Of a stretch of DNA of 64,000 nucleotides, positions 49,975 through 58,828 are shown piece by piece (position 1 is the first letter of the stretch; every line of letters starts with the position of its first letter). The stretch is from contig CBDHHE010000007.1 in assembly GCA_965263335.1 (NCBI GenBank), positions 41,967 to 105,966 on the forward strand, in the 5' to 3' direction. The notes beneath the pieces are model-generated. The model worked only from the letters and a program-made list of their open reading frames with translations, was not told the DNA's origin and searched no databases. A program made the translations under genes and the position numbers. Source of the stretch: Thermohalobaculum sp965263335 (GTDB lineage: Bacteria; Pseudomonadota; Alphaproteobacteria; Rhodobacterales; Rhodobacteraceae).

Positions 49975-50776
49975 CGGAATCCACGATCGCATCATCTGCG
50001 ACCAGCACGTAGGCGGATTGCTCCCGTCTCAGCCAGAAGGTCCGCTCGCGCGCAGTTATGCCGATCTCGCCATCGACTCCCTCGATCCGCAAGCCATCCG
50101 ACAACTCGAGGCCATGGTCCAACGCACTGCGGGCGATCGAGGCGATGCGCCGAAGAGCTGTCTCGGCGTTGACCGGCGCCGGGGCGAGTTCCAGTTCGCG
50201 CCCGATGAAGGGGCGCATCCCGTAGCTAACCATTCCCAGAGCCGTTTCAGGATTTGCACCTTTGGGCACAACGGCGGCAAACGTCAGCCAGGCGCTGATC
50301 GGCATCGTGGCCTGCAGCAGGCGTTGGCTGGATGCCTGAAACGTTTCGGGCTCGCTCAAGCACCAGCTTTCGGGCCAGAACACGGCCGTTGCCGGTGCGA
50401 GCCCCGCGAGGGTCGATGTGACGAAGTGTGTCGCGGCTGCAAACGCCTTGGCGCCTTGAAGACCTTCGAGATCTCCGCCGCAGGAAATCGACAGATGCGC
50501 GGTGTGAGCCCGGACTGCTGTATCGCTGGCCCAGCTCTGCATCGTCATCAAGGGTGGGGCGAGTTTCTCGGCCGGCATCGGCTGATCAATGAAGTCGATG
50601 ACCACCATGCCGCCGTCGATTGTCAGAAGACCGGCCTCGCCCTCTCCGCCCAATCCCGGCATTGCCTCGACCACACCGATCCCCGGGAAGTCCTCGCTGA
50701 CCTTCTCGGCGAGCAGGTCGATGTCAATGGTCCACGGCTTCTCTAGCAGGACCATCGCATTGAATTGGATCGGCAT
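49949..50776 (-). CDS. DUF4261 domain-containing protein
   Basis: A 275-residue soluble protein: N-terminus MPIQFNAMVLLEKPWTIDID, then LLTIDGGMVVIDFIDQPMPA, AHLSISCGGDLEGLQGAKAF, KGANPETALGMVSYGMRPFI and RELELAPAPVNAE. The DGxxVxxxxxDxPxP and central SYGM region fit DUF4261, a family of unknown function. No active-site motif is apparent. Convergent with chrA. Confidence 0.75.
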   Translation of the reverse strand: MPIQFNAMVLLEKPWTIDIDLLAEKVSEDFPGIGVVEAMPGLGGEGEAGLLTIDGGMVVIDFIDQPMPAEKLAPPLMTMQSWASDTAVRAHTAHLSISCGGDLEGLQGAKAFAAATHFVTSTLAGLAPATAVFWPESWCLSEPETFQASSQRLLQATMPISAWLTFAAVVPKGANPETALGMVSYGMRPFIGRELELAPAPVNAETALRRIASIARSALDHGLELSDGLRIEGVDGEIGITARERTFWLRREQSAYVLVADDAIVDSEALKPMSA

Positions 50777-50924
50777 TCTTCACCCTCCGGCACGTTAGCG
50801 GACGACGCTAACCCATGCACGCACTCAGTGAAAGGCAGGTTAAGATCATCGGGCGGTGACTGAAACGAGGCGCTCAGGTAGGCTGTACAGGGGCGAGAAC
50901 GGGCACAAATAGGAGGAAGCGGCG

Positions 50925-51764
50925 ATGAAGGCGGCACGCATTTTGTCCTTTGCGGCGGTTCTTGGCGCGGTCCTGACCGGTTCAGTTGACGCCCAGCAGA
51001 CGCGCGAGATCACCCCGATCACCGGTGATGTCTACCGGTTCCAGAACAACTTTCACTATTCGATCTTCGTGGTCACGGGTGAGGGAATCGTTGTCACCGA
51101 TCCCATCAATGCGGAAGCGGCAGAGTGGCTGTCGAACGAACTCGCGTCGCGTTTCGACGAGCCGGTCACGCATCTCATCTACTCACACAGCCATCCGGAT
51201 CACGCCTCGGGCGGCGCCGTGTTCGCCGAAACCGCCGAGGTGATTGCCCAGGCGAACGCACCGGAGACAATTGATGGCGTTGCGCCGACGACGCGGTTCG
51301 ATGATGAGCTGACGATCGAAGTCGGCACCAAGACCATCGAGCTCACCTACCTCGGACCGGGCCACGGAGAAGACCTTATCGCAATGGTGATCCGGCCCGA
51401 GCGGGTGGGGTTCGTCGTTGATGCGGTCAGCGCGAAGCGACTGCCGTACAGGGACTTTCCAGGTTCCGACATCGATGGATGGATCGGACAGGTCGAGAAG
51501 GTCGAGGCGCTTGACTTCGATATTCTTGCGCCCGGGCACGGCGCCCTCGGCACGCCGGACGATGTCACCGCAACGCGGACCTATATCGAAAGCCTCCGCG
51601 CCCGGGTTCTCGAGGGCTTGAAGGACGGCAAGTCCGAGGAGCAGCTTGTGCTCGAGATTCAGATGGAGCGCTATAAGGATTGGGGCCAGTACGACTCCTG
51701 GCGTGAACTCAATGTCCGCGGCATGGCGCGCTGGCTGGTGAATTCGGGCGCGATCAACCGCTGA
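50925..51764 (+). CDS. Secreted metallo-beta-lactamase fold hydrolase
   Basis: A 279-residue protein with a signal peptide (residues about 1-23, cleavage after VDA). Zinc ligands: YSHSHPDHASGG (HxHxDH), GPGHGEDLIAMV (His), VGFVVDAVSAKRLPY (Asp) and LAPGHGALGT (His). It acts in the periplasm on an unknown substrate; such proteins near redox genes are sometimes called quinoprotein-linked hydrolases, but nothing here supports that. AGGAGG lies 7 bases before the ATG. Confidence 0.88.
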   Translation: MKAARILSFAAVLGAVLTGSVDAQQTREITPITGDVYRFQNNFHYSIFVVTGEGIVVTDPINAEAAEWLSNELASRFDEPVTHLIYSHSHPDHASGGAVFAETAEVIAQANAPETIDGVAPTTRFDDELTIEVGTKTIELTYLGPGHGEDLIAMVIRPERVGFVVDAVSAKRLPYRDFPGSDIDGWIGQVEKVEALDFDILAPGHGALGTPDDVTATRTYIESLRARVLEGLKDGKSEEQLVLEIQMERYKDWGQYDSWRELNVRGMARWLVNSGAINR

Positions 51765-51779
51765 AGCTGAACGTGCGGT

Positions 51780-51809
51780 CCGGCCCGGCGAGGGTGAGCG
51801 CCGGGCCGG
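51780..51809. terminator. 11-bp GC hairpin between convergent genes
   Basis: CCGGCCCGGCG (51780-51790) pairs perfectly with CGCCGGGCCGG (51799-51809) around an 8-base loop. It is centred between the convergent hydrolase and EF-hand genes and probably serves both directions. No T-tract follows on either side. Confidence 0.65.
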
Positions 51810-51817
51810 GTGACTGA

Positions 51818-52063
51818 TCAGCCGCTGGTGAGCACGCCCTCGTTCATGGCCGTGAGGAACTCATCCTCGGACAGAATGCCATCTGCATTCTGGTCCGCCT
51901 GCACGAACGCCCCGACACCGACATTGGGCATGGCCGCCTGAACTTCATCGATGGTCAGTCCGCCATCACCATTGGTGTCCACTGCGGTGAACTCGTCTGC
52001 GGCGTACGCAGTGGCGCCGGCGAGGATCACGCTCGTGAAGAAGTACATTGTGAGCTTTTGCAT
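51818..52063 (-). CDS. Secreted two-EF-hand protein
   Basis: An 81-residue protein: signal peptide MQKLTMYFFTSVILAGATAYA, then two calcium-binding loops, DTNGDGGLTIDE and DQNADGILSEDE, each with the D-x-N-x-D-G-x-x-x-x-x-E pattern. Short EF-hand proteins of this kind (calmodulin-like, EF-hand_5) are periplasmic calcium binders of unknown partner. GGGAGAAC lies just before the ATG. Confidence 0.9.
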   Translation of the reverse strand: MQKLTMYFFTSVILAGATAYAADEFTAVDTNGDGGLTIDEVQAAMPNVGVGAFVQADQNADGILSEDEFLTAMNEGVLTSG

Positions 52064-52405
52064 GGTGTTCTCCCGTTCTCACACCACCCGGCTCAGATCA
52101 TTCCGTGCCGGGTCCAGATCCGTTCTGGTGCACGCTAAACGGGTGCCCGTTCGGATGTGTTCCCGGAATCGACCAGGAATATTTTCACGGAATGTTCTCT
52201 TTTCGAGGAACCCACGGAAGTCGTTGAGCTTCTTTCGATGGCATGGACCGTAAGAGGATTTTCGTTTTGGAACCGTGACCTAAGGCGCTGCGTTATGATC
52301 GGTTCGACTGGCAGAAGCGTGTCCCGGAACATAGTTGTTAGGGCAACTGGGTCGCTTTTGCGGGTAGGGGTGTGCACAGGACATTTGGGGGACGGAGCCA
52401 GCAAT
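52064..52405 (+). other. Divergent intergenic region upstream of modA
   Basis: No gene recognised. The modA frame is open far upstream to 52157, but those residues do not resemble a binding protein and precede the signal peptide. I looked for a ModE-type palindrome (TATAA-rich inverted repeat) and a molybdenum-cofactor riboswitch core and saw neither. Confidence 0.5.
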
Positions 52406-53182
52406 ATGAAAGCGAAAGTTGTGCGGAGCCTCTGGCTTCTGGCGGTCTCGCTCTCGGGAGTGCCGTGCATTGCAAGCGCTGGTGAGGTGCGCATAGCGGT
52501 CGCTGCCAACTTCAGCCAACCTGCGCGAGAGATCGCGGCGCTCTTCGAGGCATCGACCGAACACCGGGCTCTGCTCAGCTTTGGTGCCACAGGTCAGCTC
52601 TTTACCCAGATCACGCAGGGCGCTCCGTTTGACGTCTATCTCGCTGCTGATGCTGATCGGCCGGAGCGGGCGGAGGCTGAAGGCTATGGTGTGCCCGAAA
52701 CGCGCTTCACCTATGCGATTGGACGCCTCGCTCTTTTCAGCGGTGAGGCCGGGCGCATCTCGGGACCCGAGGCACTGCTGGCTGACGACGTGACCCGGAT
52801 TGCAATCGCCAATCCGGCAACGGCGCCCTACGGTGCTGCGGCGCTGGAGGCGATGGCGTCGCTCGCCCCCGAAGCCCGTCGCGCCGAGGTCACCGGGAAA
52901 ATCGTGCGCGGCACCAACATCGCACAGACCTATGCGTTCGTCGCGACGGGGAACGCCGAACTGGGATTCGTGTCGCAGGCCCAGATTGCCGGGCACGCCG
53001 ATGGCTCGCGCTGGGTCGTGCCATCCGGTCTGCACGCTCCGATCACACAGCAAGCAATCTTGCTGAGCGACGCTGAAGACCGGACCGCCGCCGTTGCATT
53101 TCTTGACTTTCTCAAAGGCCCGGATGCGCAGGCCGTCATCCTGCGCTATGGCTATGGCATCGACGTGGACGAGCGGGGGTAG
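52406..53182 (+). CDS. modA: Molybdate ABC transporter substrate-binding protein
   Basis: A 258-residue periplasmic protein. Signal peptide MKAKVVRSLWLLAVSLSGVP to about residue 26 (ASA-GE). VRIAVAANFSQPAREIAALF, LLSFGATGQLFTQITQGAPF, DVYLAADADRPERAEAEG, IAIANPATAPYGAAALEAM and RGTNIAQTYAFVATGNAELG are classic ModA segments; Ser and Thr/Ala residues in ANFS and GATG bind the oxyanion. ATG 52406 is chosen because it starts the signal peptide. First gene of modABC. Confidence 0.95.
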   Translation: MKAKVVRSLWLLAVSLSGVPCIASAGEVRIAVAANFSQPAREIAALFEASTEHRALLSFGATGQLFTQITQGAPFDVYLAADADRPERAEAEGYGVPETRFTYAIGRLALFSGEAGRISGPEALLADDVTRIAIANPATAPYGAAALEAMASLAPEARRAEVTGKIVRGTNIAQTYAFVATGNAELGFVSQAQIAGHADGSRWVVPSGLHAPITQQAILLSDAEDRTAAVAFLDFLKGPDAQAVILRYGYGIDVDERG

Positions 53183-53190
53183 CAGACCCG

Positions 53191-53874
53191 ATGCCTGAAC
53201 TCGCGGCGCTCTGGCCGCCTGTGCGCCTGACGCTGATGCTGGCGGCGGTGACCACGGTGATCCTGTTGCTTGTGGGCACGCCCATTGCATGGTGGCTGGC
53301 TCGGTCAACAGCCCGTTGGAAGGAGGCGGTCGCAGCAATCGTTGCGTTGCCTCTGGTGCTGCCGCCGACAGTTCTGGGATTCTATCTTCTGATCGCCCTG
53401 GGGCCACAGGGGCCAGGGGGGTGGATTGCCGGTCTCTGGGGCGGCCGGTCGCTGGCCTTCAGCTTCGAAGGCCTTGTAATCGGGTCGGTGATCTACTCGA
53501 TGCCGTTTGTCGTGCAACCGATCCGCACCGCATTCGAAGCAATGGGGGAGCGCCCGCTCGAGGTCGCAGCAACTTTGCGCGCCGGTCCCTGGGACCGCTT
53601 CTGGAGCATCGCCATTCCGCTCGCACGACCTGGATTCCTCACGGGTGCCGTTCTTGGATTTGCTCACACTGTCGGAGAATTCGGCGTCATCCTTATGATA
53701 GGCGGGAACATTCCGGGCGAAACTCGGGTCCTTTCCATCGCGATCTACGACCATGTCGAAACCCTCGACTGGACAAGCGCGCACATCCTCTCGGCGGGCA
53801 TGCTGATTTTCGCGTTCGTGGTGATCCTGGCCATGATGCTGATGGGGCGGCGCGTCGGAAGTACGGGCCCATGA
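53191..53874 (+). CDS. modB: Molybdate ABC transporter permease
   Basis: A 227-residue membrane protein with about five to six helices. TPIAWWLARSTARWKEAVAA and ALPLVLPPTVLGFYLL are typical of ModB; the EAA cytoplasmic loop is EVAATLRAGPWDRFWSIAIP (contact with ModC), followed by AHTVGEFGVILMIGGNIPGE. It starts 8 bases after modA and overlaps modC by four bases. Confidence 0.95.
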   Translation: MPELAALWPPVRLTLMLAAVTTVILLLVGTPIAWWLARSTARWKEAVAAIVALPLVLPPTVLGFYLLIALGPQGPGGWIAGLWGGRSLAFSFEGLVIGSVIYSMPFVVQPIRTAFEAMGERPLEVAATLRAGPWDRFWSIAIPLARPGFLTGAVLGFAHTVGEFGVILMIGGNIPGETRVLSIAIYDHVETLDWTSAHILSAGMLIFAFVVILAMMLMGRRVGSTGP

Positions 53875-54992
53875 CCGGCAGCCCACGTGTCTCGGCGCGT
53901 TTCAACGGGCGGGTCGGGACGTTCGCTCTGGAGTTGGCGTTCTCTGCCGCGGACCAGGGCGTTACTGCGCTCTTTGGTCCCTCGGGTTGCGGCAAGACGA
54001 CGACACTGCGCTGCATGGCGGGCCTTACGCGCCTGCCCGGAGAGCTTCGGGTGGATGGTGCGGTCTGGCAAGACGAGGCAGAGGGGATTTTCCTCGAGCC
54101 CCATCTGCGCCAGGTCGGCTATGTCTTTCAGGAAGCGAGTCTTTTCCCGCACATCTCCGTTGCGCGAAACCTTGCCTTCGGCGAGCGGCGCGCGCGGCGC
54201 GATGGCAATCCTGAGGTTGTCAGACGCGATGACGTCATCGAGTTGCTTGCGTTGTCGCCACTCTTGAACCGGATGCCCGGGCGCCTTTCAGGCGGCGAGC
54301 GCCAGCGTGTGGCGCTCGGTCGTGCCTTGCTCGCCAAACCGCGGCTCCTGTTGATGGACGAGCCGCTTGCAGCGCTCGACAGGGCCAGCCGCGAGGAAAT
54401 TCTGCCCTATATCGGCGCACTTGGTGACGCAGCCGGAATTCCCATCGTCTACGTGAGCCATGATCTCTCAGAAATCGCGCGTCTTGCCCGCCGCATCGTG
54501 GTGATGTCAGCGGGACGTCTGGTGGCAGAGGGGCCGCTGGACGAGATGCTTGAGCGGCTCGACCTCGGTCCCGCGACGGGCCGTTTCGAGGCAGGTGTGG
54601 TTCTGACAGCGACGGTGCGCACGCACGATGCAGAGCTGAGGATGACGCGGCTCGACCATCATGGGCAGACGCTCTCCGTGCCTTGGATCGACGCCCCGGC
54701 TGGGGAGCAGGTGCGTCTGCGCGTGCGGGCACGTGATGTGGCGCTGTCCACCGCCTACCCGGAAAGTATCAGTATCCGCAATGTTTTGCGCGGCGAGATT
54801 GTCGAGCTCGCAGCCGAGCCAGACACTGCGTTTGCCGAGACTTTGGTAGACGTCGGTGGCGGCCGTGTGCGCGCGCGGATCACGCGCGAGGCGGTGGCTG
54901 ATCTCAACCTCTCCCGAGGCGCGCAGGTCTATGTGCTCATCAAGAGCATTTCCTTCGACAGCCGCTCCGTGATCTCGGCGACGCCTGAGTGA
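53871..54992 (+). CDS. modC: Molybdate ABC transporter ATP-binding protein
   Basis: A 373-residue ATPase. Walker A GPSGCGKTTTL (about residues 36-46), Q-loop FQEASLFPH, signature LSGGERQRVALGRALL, Walker B LLLMDEPLAALD, switch VYVSHDLSEIARL. After about residue 290 a TOBE/molybdate-binding domain (SISIRNVLRGEIVELAAE) completes the usual ModC layout. The ATG at 53871 overlaps the modB stop. Confidence 0.95.
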   Translation: MTGSPRVSARFNGRVGTFALELAFSAADQGVTALFGPSGCGKTTTLRCMAGLTRLPGELRVDGAVWQDEAEGIFLEPHLRQVGYVFQEASLFPHISVARNLAFGERRARRDGNPEVVRRDDVIELLALSPLLNRMPGRLSGGERQRVALGRALLAKPRLLLMDEPLAALDRASREEILPYIGALGDAAGIPIVYVSHDLSEIARLARRIVVMSAGRLVAEGPLDEMLERLDLGPATGRFEAGVVLTATVRTHDAELRMTRLDHHGQTLSVPWIDAPAGEQVRLRVRARDVALSTAYPESISIRNVLRGEIVELAAEPDTAFAETLVDVGGGRVRARITREAVADLNLSRGAQVYVLIKSISFDSRSVISATPE

Positions 54993-55092
54993 TGCTTCGG
55001 CAGACAGGTCCGGAAAGGCCCGGATGCTGCCTTGTCCGCGCCTGCTTCCAACCATCTACGCCCCCGGATGCATTCTCGCGCCTGGGGTCGCT

Positions 55093-57024
55093 CTAGCCGG
55101 CTTCCTTGCCGCGCAGACGATCGCGTACCCCATAGATGGCAATCACCCGCTGGCGCCCGCGCATGGTCTGGCGGTCGAGGAACACGAACCCTGAACGCGG
55201 ATCGCCAGCGTCAATGCCAGCGGCGGTGAGCAAAGGTGCCGTTGTGATGAAGTCGGTCTCAAAGGACTTGGCAGCGTCCAGAAGGCGCGCCGTGACATTC
55301 ACGGTGTCGCCGGTCACACCCACCTGTCCGTGACGGTCGCCGCCCAGCACCGCCGCCGCCACCCGGCCGAAATGCAGGCCCACTCGGAGCCGCGGGCCTC
55401 CGTCGGCAAAGATCGCCGTCTCAATCGTATCGATTTCGGCAAGCAACTCGCGGGCGCAGGCAAGCGCTGCGGCGGCATCCTCCTGCGCAGGTTCGGGCAA
55501 TCCGAAGGCAATCATCGCGCCATCGCCCTGATAGTCGGCGACGAAACCGCCGTGCCGCTCGGCCACGTCCTCATAGAAGGCATGCAGTTGGCTTAGAAGG
55601 GCAGCCACCTCGACTGGCTCGACAAGCTCGACAGCTGTCGTGTAGCCGATGACGTCAGCAAACAGCACGGCCGCGTTTTGCGGACGGCGGTGGAAGGCCG
55701 GACGAGGCGCACGGGCAAGCATATCGGCAAGCGCTGGCGGCACAAACCGCGAGAGGTTCTCGCGCTCGCTCTGCACGCGCAGTCGCAGACCCTGCTCGAC
55801 CGCGAAGCGGCGTATCGCCGCCGCACTCGTTCCGATGATCAAGGCGCCAAGCACGCTTGTCGCATCGAGCCACAGATTGCCCCAGGCAAACGCCGCCTGC
55901 ACGGTGCCGAGCGACACGGCCCAGATGCCGATGCTGCTGATGTAGGATGTCGTGTTGGCTCGCACGGCACCGGCGTAGAACGCCGCCGGTCCGGTCAACA
56001 GCATCAGCGCGAGGCTGGCGATGCTGCACAGCAGGTCATGCCGGATCATGCGACCGTCAATCAGGTTGGCGGTTGCGGTGGCAAGGATCTCAACCCCGGC
56101 CACATCGGCCGAGAACGGTGTGGCGAACTGGTCGCGCAGGCTCTCAGCGGTGCTACCAATCAGCACCGTGCGTCCGCGAAACAGGTTCGGACCGGCGCTT
56201 CCGTCCAACACATCCGACACGCTGACTGTCGGTACGGTGCCGCCCGGGCCCAGATGATTGATGGTCATGAGACCCGCAGGATCGAGCGGTATCCGCGCGG
56301 CTCCGAGATGCAGCTTGCGGCCTGCCTCGAGCCGAAGGTCACCGCGCGTCAACCCCTTGGCCTGCTGAGCGAGGGCCACCGGCAGGGCAGGCAGGTAGTT
56401 TCCGTCCGCGATCGCAAGTGCTGCCGGCATCTCGCGTGCCACGGCGTCCGATGTGAGATTGAGGTTCACGTGACCAAGTCGCGCGCCCTGTGCCAGACGG
56501 GCAACGGGCAATGCCAGGCTTTGGGGTGTCACGCTCTCCGGCGCGGGTCGGTCGATGACCACCGGATACACGCTGCGTCGAAGGGTCTGCTGTAGCTCTG
56601 GCGGCGTGGCGCGTGCGCGTGCTTCCTGAACGGCGATGACCGCGAGGGTGAGGTTGTCTGTCGCGCTCAGCGTCGTCGCGAGCCGGGTGTCGGCGGCTGT
56701 GTGGTCGAAGAAGAGCAGATCGATGCCGATCGCCTCTGGCTCGGACGCGTCGATCTTTGCGATCGCCTGCGAGAGAGCTGCACGCATCGGCGCGAGCATA
56801 CCGATGCCGTCAACCGTCCGGTCGTCCAGCGCAACGATTGTCACCGTCTCCGGCGCATCGAGTGGGCCTCTGAGCTGGAAACGCAGATCGAGAAGCCGGT
56901 TCTCGATCGTGTCTGTCAGTGGATCAGGCAGTGCGGCTCGCAGAAGACCGAAGGCAAGGCTTAGCGCGAATACGACCACGAAGCCGCGTCCGGTGACGAC
57001 GCGGGGGCGCGGCCACTGGCTCAT
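55093..57024 (-). CDS. CHASE2-domain adenylate cyclase
   Basis: A 643-residue membrane protein. One helix near residues 13-31 precedes a periplasmic CHASE2 sensor (about 35-330: FQLRGPLDAPETVTIVALDD, EAIGIDLLFFD, FRGRTVLIGSTAESLRDQFA). Three more helices (about 335-420) lead to a class III cyclase domain (about 455-635): AVLFADVIGYTTAVE (metal Asp), ADYQGDGAMIAFG (second metal Asp) and VGVTGDTVNVTARLLDAA. It should make cAMP in response to an external signal. ATG 57024 is preferred; upstream residues overlap the fecR-like gene. Encoded 25 bases after the FecR-domain gene, a recurrent pairing. Confidence 0.92.
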   Translation of the reverse strand: MSQWPRPRVVTGRGFVVVFALSLAFGLLRAALPDPLTDTIENRLLDLRFQLRGPLDAPETVTIVALDDRTVDGIGMLAPMRAALSQAIAKIDASEPEAIGIDLLFFDHTAADTRLATTLSATDNLTLAVIAVQEARARATPPELQQTLRRSVYPVVIDRPAPESVTPQSLALPVARLAQGARLGHVNLNLTSDAVAREMPAALAIADGNYLPALPVALAQQAKGLTRGDLRLEAGRKLHLGAARIPLDPAGLMTINHLGPGGTVPTVSVSDVLDGSAGPNLFRGRTVLIGSTAESLRDQFATPFSADVAGVEILATATANLIDGRMIRHDLLCSIASLALMLLTGPAAFYAGAVRANTTSYISSIGIWAVSLGTVQAAFAWGNLWLDATSVLGALIIGTSAAAIRRFAVEQGLRLRVQSERENLSRFVPPALADMLARAPRPAFHRRPQNAAVLFADVIGYTTAVELVEPVEVAALLSQLHAFYEDVAERHGGFVADYQGDGAMIAFGLPEPAQEDAAAALACARELLAEIDTIETAIFADGGPRLRVGLHFGRVAAAVLGGDRHGQVGVTGDTVNVTARLLDAAKSFETDFITTAPLLTAAGIDAGDPRSGFVFLDRQTMRGRQRVIAIYGVRDRLRGKEAG

Positions 57025-57049
57025 CGAGGCGGCACGACGATGCGCAGGT

Positions 57050-57679
57050 TCATCGCCAGCCCGGGCCGAGGGCGGTCGTCGCGGCGGTGATGCGCTCTTC
57101 GCTCCATTCTTTGACGTCTCCGGCCCCACCGGCTTCGGTCACATCGATGCCTTTGCGGCGCGACAGGCTGTACCGGCCCCAGCGTGTGCCGACCGAAACC
57201 CGCCCCTTGCGCACAAAGATCGACGCTGCATCTCGGCGGTTCTCGACCAGCCACTCCGTCGAGCGCACCGACGCGATGGCAAGCGGTGTGCGCACCTCGA
57301 AGGCCCGCCACGTGCGTTCTGGCGCCACGATGCCGATGATCCCGTTTATCAGCTCGACAATGGCGTCGGTTCGGGAGCCGGAGGGCCCTGCAAGCGCTTC
57401 GAGATTGACTTCAGTGTCAGCACCGATGGTGACCGCGACCCCGTCCGCGCAGGTGAGCCGAAGGCGTGTGTCTGCACCCGTGACCACCTTGCTGGCGCCA
57501 GACGGAAGGGTGTCTGTCCCCAACGCCTGCCACTCACCTTCGTGCCAGAGCTTGGCCTCGGCGCCCTCGATCTCGGTCACCACACAGCTGCGCTCAGCTG
57601 CGGCGGGGGTCGCAAATATCATGAGCGTGCCAAAGCACACTGCAGCCCAGATGCGGTTTTGCGCGCGATGCCGCGTCAT
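57050..57679 (-). CDS. Secreted FecR-domain protein
   Basis: A 209-residue protein with signal peptide (FGTLMIFATPAAA) and a FecR-type domain: SGASKVVTGADTRLRLTCAD, GVAVTIGADTEVNLE, RAFEVRTPLAIASVRSTEW and VRKGRVSVG. Free-standing FecR-domain proteins next to CHASE2 cyclases occur in several alphaproteobacteria; it may bind a periplasmic ligand or surface and modulate the CHASE2 sensor. No TonB receptor or sigma factor is near, so an iron-citrate role is unlikely. Confidence 0.87.
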   Translation of the reverse strand: MTRHRAQNRIWAAVCFGTLMIFATPAAAERSCVVTEIEGAEAKLWHEGEWQALGTDTLPSGASKVVTGADTRLRLTCADGVAVTIGADTEVNLEALAGPSGSRTDAIVELINGIIGIVAPERTWRAFEVRTPLAIASVRSTEWLVENRRDAASIFVRKGRVSVGTRWGRYSLSRRKGIDVTEAGGAGDVKEWSEERITAATTALGPGWR

Positions 57680-57783
57680 GTCTCTCAGCCCCTGAAATAT
57701 CTAACGATCCGAAATGTTACGACGCGACCGCGTGGGAACAATGTATCGAAGATCACATTGAGCTGCAATCTATGGGTGAGCGG

Positions 57784-58692
57784 TCACGTTGCGACCGCAT
57801 CGATGAGCTGGCGCAGCGTCGTTGGTTCGACGGGCTGGCCGTGGAATATCTCGATCGCGTGTACACCCTGCCAGAAGAAGAGCTCGAACCCTGGCAGAGT
57901 CGCACAACCGGCAGCGCGGGCGTCCGACAGGAACCGTGTGTCGCGCGGTGTGTAGACGGCATCGAACACCCAGTCGGCATCCCGCAATCCCTTCGCCGGC
58001 ATCGGAGAGCCCGGATGTCCTGTCATCCCGACCGGCGTGCAGTTCAGAATTCCCCGGGCACCCGAAATGCCGATCGCCGGGTCGTCCGTCGCGATGATGT
58101 CAGCCTTCGGTGCGGCGGCCTTGAGACTTGCGGCAAGCGAATCGGCCCTGAGGCGCAACCGGTCGACCAGCGCAATGTGTCGTGCCCCAAGATCGATCAG
58201 TGCATGCGCCACCGCGCGACCCGCACCTCCGGCACCGAAAATGCAGACGGGCCCAGGGACCACATCTCCAAAACGCGCGCGCCAGCTCGCGACAAATCCT
58301 GAGAAGTCGGTGTTGTGGCCCTTCGGGCCGTCGGCTTCGAACAACACGGTGTTGATGGCCCCGATCGCGGCAATGCGCGGATCCGGGATCGAGACCCGCC
58401 CCACCAGCGTCTCCTTGTAGGGATGGGTCAGGTTCAGGCCGCGAAAGCCTGCAGCGCGCGCATGGTCGAACAATCTGTCAGCGCTCAACTCGTGCTCAGC
58501 CGGGATCAACCGCTCATAACGGGTCGGGATACCGAGCAGACGCCCCGCGGCCTCGTGGAGCATCGGCGCACGGCTCTCCGCGATGTTGTCACCGATCAGT
58601 CCGAGACGAACGGCGCTGCCTTGGCGAGCATTGGCACGCCTCGTGACGTCACGCTCTGCACCATGTGTTGGATCTTGTTGCCGTGTGTCCAT
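57784..58692 (-). CDS. aroE: Shikimate dehydrogenase family protein
   Basis: A 302-residue AroE-fold protein. Substrate half: LGLIGDNIAESRAPMLHEAA (Ser of the SxS/ESR motif), GFRGLNLTHPYKETLVG (catalytic Lys), GAINTVLF, GHNTDFSGF (catalytic Asp). Cofactor half: CIFGAGGAGRAVAHAL and NCTPVGMTGHPGSP. The HPYK in place of the usual IPYK and the ESRAP start place it in a divergent branch that may use quinate or another polyol acid, so AroE is a family label. ATG 58692; a TTG at 58704 is possible. Confidence 0.85.
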   Translation of the reverse strand: MDTRQQDPTHGAERDVTRRANARQGSAVRLGLIGDNIAESRAPMLHEAAGRLLGIPTRYERLIPAEHELSADRLFDHARAAGFRGLNLTHPYKETLVGRVSIPDPRIAAIGAINTVLFEADGPKGHNTDFSGFVASWRARFGDVVPGPVCIFGAGGAGRAVAHALIDLGARHIALVDRLRLRADSLAASLKAAAPKADIIATDDPAIGISGARGILNCTPVGMTGHPGSPMPAKGLRDADWVFDAVYTPRDTRFLSDARAAGCATLPGFELFFWQGVHAIEIFHGQPVEPTTLRQLIDAVAT

Positions 58693-58828
58693 CGCCCCTC
58701 GCAAGCACCCCTCTTGCGGTTCCGGTTAGGCCACGCTCTGGTTGAACGTTTTCGTTCACCACACTTTTGCAGGGACACAAGGATAATCAATCCTTCATAC
58801 AGAGTATGTTGCGAGCGTGGCTCTCAGG

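Noticed and set aside
52064..52405. ModE operator or molybdenum-cofactor riboswitch before modA
   Set aside because: No TATAA-type inverted repeat and no recognisable riboswitch core.
56636..57955. 439-residue plus-strand frame across the cyclase and FecR genes
   Set aside because: Antisense shadow; the minus strand encodes recognisable CHASE2 and FecR domains.
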